Shown here in pieces: positions 1-4,935 of a stretch of DNA of 5,553 nucleotides (within the stretch, counting starts at the first letter, position 1; each line of letters begins with the position of its first letter). The notes beneath the pieces were generated by a model, which worked only from the letters and a program-made list of their open reading frames with translations, made no database searches and had not been told where the DNA came from. The stretch is from NCBI GenBank assembly GCA_018399395.1, contig JAGYOI010000108.1:1-5553 (forward strand), written 5' to 3'. The DNA is from Prolixibacteraceae bacterium. Its GTDB lineage: Bacteria > Bacteroidota > Bacteroidia > Bacteroidales > Prolixibacteraceae. A program made the position numbers and the translations under genes.

Positions 1-263
1 TTTTCAAGGATGCAAACCGTGTCACCCTTTTCAACATAAGTTCCGTCTTCAATTATAAAAACAATTGTACCATTAACATTTTGCGGACAAGAAACCATTG
101 ATGTGCTTATGGCATCAACCTGACCATTAATAACAATGTGATTGCTGAATGTTGTGGGCAAAACCCGGTGAAAAAGCTCTTCGCCACCACCGGTCGATTG
201 GCAGGAAAAAAAACCAATCAAGAGTATTATAATAATGTATTTATAAAATAAAATATTTTTCAT
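1..263 (-). CDS. Lipoprotein, probable efflux periplasmic adaptor (HlyD/MFP type), N-terminal part, cut by left edge
   Basis: Only the first 87 codons are inside the window; the frame is open to position 1. The ATG is at 263-261. Residues 1-20 form a lipoprotein signal peptide: Lys2 and Lys8, a hydrophobic stretch IIIILLIGFF, then Ser20-Cys21, with Cys21 the likely lipidated residue. Gln22 and Ser23 follow it, so sorting to the outer or inner membrane cannot be settled by an Asp+2 rule. Around residues 49-86 the pattern GQVDA, a proline, GTI, EDGTYVEKGD and then a leucine fits the first half of a biotinyl-lipoyl-like (barrel-sandwich) domain, as in HlyD/AcrA-type membrane fusion proteins. These link an inner-membrane transporter to an outer-membrane channel. 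The family is inferred from this one half-motif; a lipoyl-domain protein of another kind is possible. The gene is co-directional with mscS, 98 bases downstream of its stop. An 8-base T run lies in the signal-peptide codons (206-213). Confidence 0.7.
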   Translation of the reverse strand, partial: MKNILFYKYIIIILLIGFFSCQSTGGGEELFHRVLPTTFSNHIVINGQVDAISTSMVSCPQNVNGTIVFIIEDGTYVEKGDTVCILE

Positions 264-273
264 TAAAAGTGGG

Positions 274-288
274 TTTCGCGTGGCGAAA
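274..288. repeat. Short perfect inverted repeat (6-bp arms, 3-base loop) upstream of the lipoprotein gene
   Basis: TTTCGC (274-279), GTG loop, GCGAAA (283-288). It lies 10 bases upstream of the ATG at 263, inside the 98-base spacer between mscS and the lipoprotein gene. No T-run follows it on the minus strand, so it does not look like an intrinsic terminator. It could be a small hairpin in the leader or an operator half-site pair; nothing in the sequence decides between these, and a 6-bp stem may be chance. Confidence 0.35.
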
Positions 289-361
289 TTAAACATAACA
301 ATAAACGTGCCATGCCATACTTTAATATGACTAACATTCTTGAAAATGGTTTAATCGATCA

Positions 362-1474
362 TTATAAAATATCAGGTTCCGGTTTATTTTTACGCTTGTC
401 GCTCATGATGTGCAAATCGCGTTGCGGGAAAGGAATGGTAACCTTATTGACCCTGAACAAAGCATCAATTTTAAAACGGAGTTCACTACGGACATTTTCG
501 ACATAAAACGATTTGTCTGACCAGAAGAAAAGCCTGAAATCAAGTGAAGACTCACCAAAATCCTCAAAACGAACAAAGGGCTTTGGAAATTCAACAATAC
601 CCTCAACCATACCGGCCGATTCAAGTAACAACCGTCGTACAAGCTCAACATCGGAACCATAAGCCACACCAACAGAAACATCGAAGCGGGTTTTCTGGTC
701 GTGGTGACTCCAGTTAATTACATTGTCCATTGTGAATTTTGAATTGGGAATGATAAGAATAATATTATCGCGGTTAAGCACTTTTGTTGTACGAACACCA
801 ATATCCTGCACACGGCCAACAATATCGCCTACCTGAACAACATCGTTTACTTTAATAGAACCATCGAAAAGGATGATAATACCCGAAAAGAAATCATTGA
901 AAATATTCTGAAGTCCAAATCCCACACCAACCAATAACGCCGAAACCGATGCGATAATAAATGTCAACTCAATCCCCATTGAGCCAAAGGCCAACAAAAT
1001 ACCAACAAACCAAATAAAATACTTCGTGATTTGTATAATTGATTTTCCTTTTCCGATCTCGAGATTATTCCGTTTAATTTTGCGGTTCATTAAAAAATCG
1101 ACCAACAAAGCAATAATACGAATGGCAAAGAAAATCAGGATTATAAAAAATATTTTTTGAACCGTAAGCGTAAGTTTATCGGTTGAGAATATTTCGTATG
1201 CAAAAAAGTTTCCGGTATTAATTTTTTCGAGCTGAAGCAAGGCCACAAGACCAAAAATCCAAATCAAATAACTAATAGTGCGTATTATAAGCTTCGAAAG
1301 CTTTGCATTTATAGACTGAAATACCTTACTACGCTTCATTGATTGAGTTGCAACAACATTAACAACAACTATAAATATTAAACTGAAAGCGATAACAAAG
1401 GATTGAGCTATGGTCAATTCGAAATTTCCAAACTCAAATAATACCCGTTGTCCAAAATCTCCAAATATCTTCAT
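362..1474 (-). CDS. MscS-family mechanosensitive ion channel
   Basis: Small-conductance mechanosensitive channel protein of the inner membrane, 370 residues, longer than E. coli MscS (286) because of extra N-terminal helices. It opens under membrane tension to release solutes after hypo-osmotic shock. Hydrophobic segments lie at about 22-43, 62-80, 104-126, 150-166 and 170-203. The last is the pore helix, with the Gly/Ala-rich run ALLVGVGFGLQNIFNDFFSG at 179-198. After it come the family's beta domain (VNDVVQVGDIVGRVQDIGVRTT, about 209-230), the IPNS motif at 242-245, NVINWS at 251-256, and an alpha/beta C-terminal domain closing with IPFPQRDLHI at 347-356, the usual end of the MscS fold. A charged tail of about 14 residues follows. 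No cNMP-binding or RCK domain is seen, so direct binding of c-di-AMP is not suggested. The gene starts 8 bases after the cdaA stop and is probably co-transcribed with it. The family call is very secure; conductance and ion selectivity are not readable. Confidence 0.95.
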   Translation of the reverse strand: MKIFGDFGQRVLFEFGNFELTIAQSFVIAFSLIFIVVVNVVATQSMKRSKVFQSINAKLSKLIIRTISYLIWIFGLVALLQLEKINTGNFFAYEIFSTDKLTLTVQKIFFIILIFFAIRIIALLVDFLMNRKIKRNNLEIGKGKSIIQITKYFIWFVGILLAFGSMGIELTFIIASVSALLVGVGFGLQNIFNDFFSGIIILFDGSIKVNDVVQVGDIVGRVQDIGVRTTKVLNRDNIILIIPNSKFTMDNVINWSHHDQKTRFDVSVGVAYGSDVELVRRLLLESAGMVEGIVEFPKPFVRFEDFGESSLDFRLFFWSDKSFYVENVRSELRFKIDALFRVNKVTIPFPQRDLHIMSDKRKNKPEPDIL

Positions 1475-1482
1475 AGTATTCT

Positions 1483-2265
1483 TTATTGATAAATCTGATC
1501 GATGAGTTGTGGCAGCTCAATTGGTTTCACATCTACTTTCAATTTGCCATTAAAAGCAAACGATATGTTACCGGTTTCTTCTGAAACGATAATCACGGCT
1601 GCATCGGTGGCCTGGCTCATACCCACCGCAGCCCGGTGCCTCAACCCCAGGTTTTTACTTTTTAGTTTACGGTTTGATACCGGCAAAACGCAACGGGCTG
1701 CTTTAATTGTGTTTCCCTGAACAACCACTGCCCCATCGTGCAATGGCGAGTTTTTAAAAAATATTGATTCGAGTAGCGGAACAGAAACTTCAGCATTAAT
1801 CTCTTCTCCGGTTTCGATAAATTCATTCAATTCTGCTTTATTGGTAATAACAATAAGTGCCCCGGTTTTGGTTTTACTCATCGATTCACAGGCTGCTACA
1901 ATACGTTTAACCTGCTCATTACTGACTGAACGAGGATCACTTGAGAATAAATTATCTAATGAAAAACCAATATTCAATAATCGGTATCGGGTTCCTAACA
2001 ATAGAAACATCTTACGAATTTCCTGCTGAAAAACAACAACCAGAACAACAACCCCGGCAGCCATCACCTGCCCTAAAATAGTGCCCATCAACTCCATATT
2101 CAGACCCCTGATAACCACCCAGGCAATATAGAATATGAAAATCCCCAGGAAGATATTAAAGGCTGCTGTTCCCTTTATAGCCTGGTAGAGCTTGTAAATA
2201 AGAAAAGCCACCAACACAATATCAATAATATCGAGAAAACGTATGGAGATAAAGGCATTGATCAT
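1483..2265 (-). CDS. cdaA: Diadenylate cyclase, CdaA type (c-di-AMP synthase)
   Basis: Membrane-bound enzyme that condenses two ATP into cyclic di-AMP; 260 residues, normal for the family. Three hydrophobic segments (about 10-28, 35-53 and 62-79) anchor it, followed by the conserved linker FQQEIRKMF (79-87) and a cytoplasmic DAC domain from about 115. Catalytic motifs are intact: HDGA at 176-179 (Asp177 in the metal/ATP site), GLRHRAA at 207-213 with the RHR triad at 209-211, and SEETG at 228-232. The ATG overlaps the folP stop as ATGA (2265-2262), which fixes the start and implies translational coupling. In Firmicutes cdaA is normally followed by cdaR (YbbR-domain regulator) and glmM; neither is present here, and mscS follows instead. 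The folP-cdaA link is typical of Bacteroidota from memory. Known c-di-AMP targets in other phyla are potassium and osmolyte transporters and cell-wall homeostasis; no receptor is identifiable in this window. The symbol dacA is also used for this enzyme. Confidence 0.96.
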   Translation of the reverse strand: MINAFISIRFLDIIDIVLVAFLIYKLYQAIKGTAAFNIFLGIFIFYIAWVVIRGLNMELMGTILGQVMAAGVVVLVVVFQQEIRKMFLLLGTRYRLLNIGFSLDNLFSSDPRSVSNEQVKRIVAACESMSKTKTGALIVITNKAELNEFIETGEEINAEVSVPLLESIFFKNSPLHDGAVVVQGNTIKAARCVLPVSNRKLKSKNLGLRHRAAVGMSQATDAAVIIVSEETGNISFAFNGKLKVDVKPIELPQLIDQIYQ

Positions 2266-3140
2266 TGAGCAAATTCTTTTAGTTTATTAAAAATAGTAAC
2301 CGCTTCAACTGCTGGTTTTACATCGTGTACCCTTAAAATATTGGCACCGGCATTCAGTGCCAGGGTATTCAAAACCGTTGTGCCGTTCAAACTCTCGTTG
2401 GGGCTGCTTTGCAAAAATTTATAAATCATCGATTTGCGCGACACCCCCACCAGTAAAGGTACTTCAAAAAAACGAAATGCATCCAAATGGTTAAACAGTT
2501 CATAATTGTGGTCGATGGTTTTACCAAAGCCAAACCCCGGGTCAACAATCACATCGTTAACCCCCAAACCATATAATTTATCGAGATGCATACTTAATTC
2601 CTTAATTACATCCTTTGTTACATTGGTATAAGAAGGATCGAGTTGCATATTACCCGGATTTCCCTGCATGTGCATCAAAATGTAAGGAACTTTCAGCCGG
2701 GCGACTGTCGAAAACATTTCTGCATCGATGCTACCGGCCGATATATCATTAACAATAAAACACCCGAATTGATTAACCAGTTCAGAAACCACACAGGCCC
2801 TGAAAGTATCAACCGATAAAACGGTACCGGGATATTGCCGCTTAATTTCTTTTACAACAGGCACCAGGCGGTTTAATTCTTCACCGGCATCGGGCATTTC
2901 GGCACCCGGCCGTGTTGAACATGCCCCAACATCAATAATATCGGCCCCTTCGGCAATCATCTCGCCTACTCTCTTCATGGCAGTTTCAAAATGGTTATAT
3001 CGCCCGCCATCGTAAAAAGAATCGGGGGTAACATTCAGAATTCCCATAACCCTGGGTTTATTCAAATCGAATAACTCCCCGTTATAGTTTATGGTTTCTT
3101 TTTTTTTGAAATATTTTTTATCTGTAGCGCTGATTATCAT
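2262..3140 (-). CDS. folP: Dihydropteroate synthase
   Basis: Cytoplasmic folate enzyme joining 6-hydroxymethyl-7,8-dihydropterin pyrophosphate to p-aminobenzoate to give 7,8-dihydropteroate; the sulfonamide target. With the ATG at 3140 the protein has 292 residues. Family motifs in order: GILNVTPDSF (33-42), DVGACSTRPG (70-79, loop 2), SVDTF (109-113), ND (131-132), MHMQG (156-160), DPGFGFGKT (200-208), SRKS (234-237), RVHD (270-273). Residues equivalent to E. coli D96, N115, D185, K221, R255 and H257 all appear (D111, N131, D200, K236, R270, H272), so it should be active. The frame extends upstream to a TTG at 3191 (309 residues), but an exact -7 promoter box at 3173-3180 would place the transcript start downstream of that TTG, and the extra 17 residues show no DHPS motif, so ATG 3140 is preferred. 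The stop overlaps the cdaA start by 4 bases. The N-terminal codons hold a run of nine A (3099-3107). Confidence 0.95.
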   Translation of the reverse strand: MIISATDKKYFKKKETINYNGELFDLNKPRVMGILNVTPDSFYDGGRYNHFETAMKRVGEMIAEGADIIDVGACSTRPGAEMPDAGEELNRLVPVVKEIKRQYPGTVLSVDTFRACVVSELVNQFGCFIVNDISAGSIDAEMFSTVARLKVPYILMHMQGNPGNMQLDPSYTNVTKDVIKELSMHLDKLYGLGVNDVIVDPGFGFGKTIDHNYELFNHLDAFRFFEVPLLVGVSRKSMIYKFLQSSPNESLNGTTVLNTLALNAGANILRVHDVKPAVEAVTIFNKLKEFAQ

Positions 3141-3172
3141 TGTAAAAACATGTAGTGTAAACAATCGTTTCA

Positions 3173-3180
3173 CAAATCTA
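3173..3180 (-). promoter_or_regulatory. Bacteroidota-type -7 box (TAnnTTTG) for the folP-cdaA-mscS unit
   Basis: The minus strand reads TAGATTTG, an exact match to the TAnnTTTG element used by the Bacteroidota primary sigma factor. Transcription would start roughly 5-7 bases further on, near 3165-3168, leaving a leader of about 25-28 bases before the ATG at 3140. No good TTTG -33 box is found about 20 bases upstream (that stretch is A-rich), so the call rests on one element plus its position at the head of the operon. Confidence 0.55.
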
Positions 3181-3213
3181 CAATAATTCAATTTTAATAT
3201 TCTTAATTTTTTC

Positions 3214-3221
3214 TATTTTTA
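3214..3221 (+). promoter_or_regulatory. Possible -7 box for the DUF1599 gene (weak)
   Basis: The plus strand reads TATTTTTA, seven of eight matches to TAnnTTTG, with TTTT 18 bases upstream (3192-3195) as a poor -33 candidate. It would start transcription about 15 bases before the ATG at 3242. In such AT-rich DNA a match like this is likely by chance; it is listed because the plus-strand unit must have a promoter in or near this 101-base divergent region. Confidence 0.2.
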
Positions 3222-3241
3222 TTGACTGAAATTAAACATGA

Positions 3242-3787
3242 ATGGACAAAACAAGCCTACAATACGATAAGGTTATTGAAATATGCCGCGGTGTTTTTGC
3301 AAAAAAAATGACCGACTACGGTATTGCCTGGCGCATATTGCGCCCCAGCTCAATGACCGACCAGATATACATAAAGGCCCAACGCATAAGGAGCATCGAA
3401 GAAAAAGGGGCACAACAGGTTGATGACGATATCCGCTCAGAGTTTATCGGAATTATCAATTACTGCTCCATGGGCTTAATCCAGCTTGAACTAGGGCCTT
3501 CGGAAAGTGAAGACCTTTCAAAAGAAGAAACCATCGAAAGATATTTACAAAATTTAAAAACAGCCAAAGAACTGATGCTGCGCAAAAACCACGATTATGG
3601 TGAAGCCTGGCGCAACATGCGCATCAGCTCGTATACCGACCTTATTTTAATGAAACTAAAACGCACCAAACAAATTGAAGACAATTCAGGCAAAACGGTT
3701 GCATCGGAGGGGATTGATGCCAACTATCTCGACATGATAAACTATGCTGTTTTTGCCATGATAAAAATTGAGTTTGGCGACGAATAA
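3242..3787 (+). CDS. DUF1599 (nucleotide-modification-associated domain 1 type) protein, two tandem domains
   Basis: Soluble, charged protein of 181 residues with no signal peptide or membrane segment, hence cytoplasmic. It consists of two copies of one unit: about 18-85 and 111-179. Shared positions include DYG (25-27/118-120), AWR (29-31/122-124), R34/R127, SS (36-37/129-130), TD (39-40/132-133), K45/K138, R48/R141, IE (52-53/145-146) and INY (72-74/166-168). The motif K-x-x-D-Y-G-x-A-W-R and the length match the DUF1599 family common in Bacteroidota; Pfam relates this domain to phage proteins near nucleotide-modification genes, hence the Nmad1 name. No reaction is known to me and none is claimed. 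The unit looks helical. It is transcribed divergently from folP and sits 24 bases before the DoxX-like gene, so these two are probably one operon. The ATG at 3242 is used; an ATG at 3238 is out of frame. Confidence 0.88.
   Translation: MDKTSLQYDKVIEICRGVFAKKMTDYGIAWRILRPSSMTDQIYIKAQRIRSIEEKGAQQVDDDIRSEFIGIINYCSMGLIQLELGPSESEDLSKEETIERYLQNLKTAKELMLRKNHDYGEAWRNMRISSYTDLILMKLKRTKQIEDNSGKTVASEGIDANYLDMINYAVFAMIKIEFGDE
3293..3778 (+). repeat. Internal protein-level tandem duplication within the DUF1599 gene
   Basis: Codons 18-85 (3293-3496) and 111-179 (3572-3778) encode homologous units joined by a charged linker of about 25 residues (86-110). The offset is 93 residues over the DYG-to-IE part and 94 at INY, implying a single-residue indel. 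It is visible in the protein but diverged in DNA, so it is an old duplication rather than a recombination-prone repeat. Confidence 0.85.
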
Positions 3788-3811
3788 CACACGATTTAGA
3801 TATTTTCTACT

Positions 3812-4930
3812 ATGAAGTTTTTACGCGATGCAGCCCGGATTATATTAGGTTTAACATTTGTTTTTTCAGGATTTGTAAAAGGAGTTGACCCATTAGGCAC
3901 CACCTACAAAATTGTTGATTACTTTACAGCTTTTGGCACCGGATGGGCAAATTCGCTGGCATTCTCATTATCCGTTTTACAGGCGATTGCCGAATTTGGT
4001 ATTGGTGCAGCCCTCATTGTCAATTACCGAATGAAAATCAGCTCGTGGCTGGCACTAATATTCATGGCATTTTTTACACCACTTACCTTGTGGATTGCCA
4101 TAGAGAACCCGGTTACAGATTGCGGGTGCTTCGGCGATGCTATTATTCTCACCAACTGGGAAACTTTTTATAAAAACATCATCATAACCTTGATTGCTGT
4201 TTTTGTTTTTATTCAACGTTACAACTACAGAAACCGCTACAACAAGAGTTTTCAGAATGGTTACTTTGCAGCTATTATGCTGGCATTTTTATTTATACAG
4301 TATTACTCATACAATCATTTGCCGATACTCGATTTCAGGCCCTATAAAGTTGGCAACAACATACAAGAAGGCATGGAAATACCCGAAAATGCCCCGGTTG
4401 ATGTTTATGAAACGGAATTTATATATCGAAATAAGGAAACCGGAAAAGAGAAAAAGTTTAATGAAGACAATTACCCCTGGCAGGATACCATTAAATGGGA
4501 ATATGTCTCATCAGAATCGGTATTGGTTGAAGAAGGGTATCGAGCGCCTATTCACGATTTCACCATTGAAAACTCGTATGGTGAAGATGTAAAAGATTTT
4601 TACCTGGACGACCCGAATTACACGTTTATGCTGGCTTCGTATAATCTTGAAGAAGCCAAAACCCGCAAGCAAAATCGAATTAACGAATTTGCACAAAAGG
4701 CAATTGACGAAGGCATGAACTTTATTTGCTTAACGGCATCAACGCCTGAACAAATTGAAACATTTAAAGAAGAACACAACCCGCCATACGAGTTTTTCTT
4801 CTGTGATGAAATAACGTTGAAAACGATGATACGCTCAAATCCGGGACTGCTACTCACAGAAGAAGGCACCATTTTAGACAAATGGCATTGGAGGGACATA
4901 CCTAATTTTGAGAAGGTTGAGAAGAAATAG
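3812..4930 (+). CDS. DoxX/MauE-like membrane protein with C-terminal thioredoxin-like domain (BT_3928 family)
   Basis: Inner-membrane protein of 372 residues. Five hydrophobic segments at about 8-22, 49-71, 77-98, 119-136 and 150-166 give an N-in, C-out topology. It fits the positive-inside rule: basic loops NYRMK (71-75) and QRYNYRNRYNK (135-145) fall inside, while the motif CGCFGD (104-109) falls outside, just after helix 3. The first part resembles DoxX/MauE-like proteins, where such a cysteine pair suggests thiol redox work. Residues about 245-367 (APIHDF, then the strand FMLASYNLEEA and a LLLTEEGTILDKW strand pair) resemble an AhpC/TlpA-type thioredoxin fold, but there is no CxxC where the active site should be; the domain's only cysteines are Cys306 and Cys331. 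The layout matches what NCBI calls the BT_3928 family, recalled from memory. It follows the DUF1599 gene by 24 bases. No substrate or partner can be named. The stop is 5 bases from that of the convergent kinase gene. Confidence 0.88.
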   Translation: MKFLRDAARIILGLTFVFSGFVKGVDPLGTTYKIVDYFTAFGTGWANSLAFSLSVLQAIAEFGIGAALIVNYRMKISSWLALIFMAFFTPLTLWIAIENPVTDCGCFGDAIILTNWETFYKNIIITLIAVFVFIQRYNYRNRYNKSFQNGYFAAIMLAFLFIQYYSYNHLPILDFRPYKVGNNIQEGMEIPENAPVDVYETEFIYRNKETGKEKKFNEDNYPWQDTIKWEYVSSESVLVEEGYRAPIHDFTIENSYGEDVKDFYLDDPNYTFMLASYNLEEAKTRKQNRINEFAQKAIDEGMNFICLTASTPEQIETFKEEHNPPYEFFFCDEITLKTMIRSNPGLLLTEEGTILDKWHWRDIPNFEKVEKK

Positions 4931-4935
4931 CTCCT

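Noticed and set aside
274..288. The dyad as an intrinsic terminator for the folP-cdaA-mscS unit
   Set aside because: No T-tract follows on the minus strand (the sequence continues ACCCACTTTTA before the ATG), the stem is only 6 bp, and it lies 74 bases past the mscS stop, close to the next start codon.
290..297. TATGTTTA (minus strand) as a promoter for the lipoprotein gene
   Set aside because: Seven of eight -7 matches, but there is no -33 element at the right distance and the region is AT-rich. It is mentioned only beside the dyad and not listed as a feature.
312..506. Small plus-strand frame overlapping the end of mscS
   Set aside because: It lies mostly antisense to well-conserved MscS C-terminal codons, its translation shows no motif or plausible signal, and it has no promoter or ribosome-binding support.
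403..681. Second minus-strand frame inside mscS
   Set aside because: It is out of frame within the MscS beta and C-terminal domain, whose own frame is fully conserved; a shadow frame.
1502..2029. Two plus-strand frames (1502-1720 and 1841-2029) antisense to cdaA
   Set aside because: Both mirror the conserved DAC-domain codons and encode no recognisable domain.
3943..4899. Four alternative frames within the DoxX-like gene (3943-4173, 4194-4592, 4511-4696, 4618-4899)
   Set aside because: All sit inside the 372-residue frame, which has a coherent topology and domain pattern; these are by-products of its codons.
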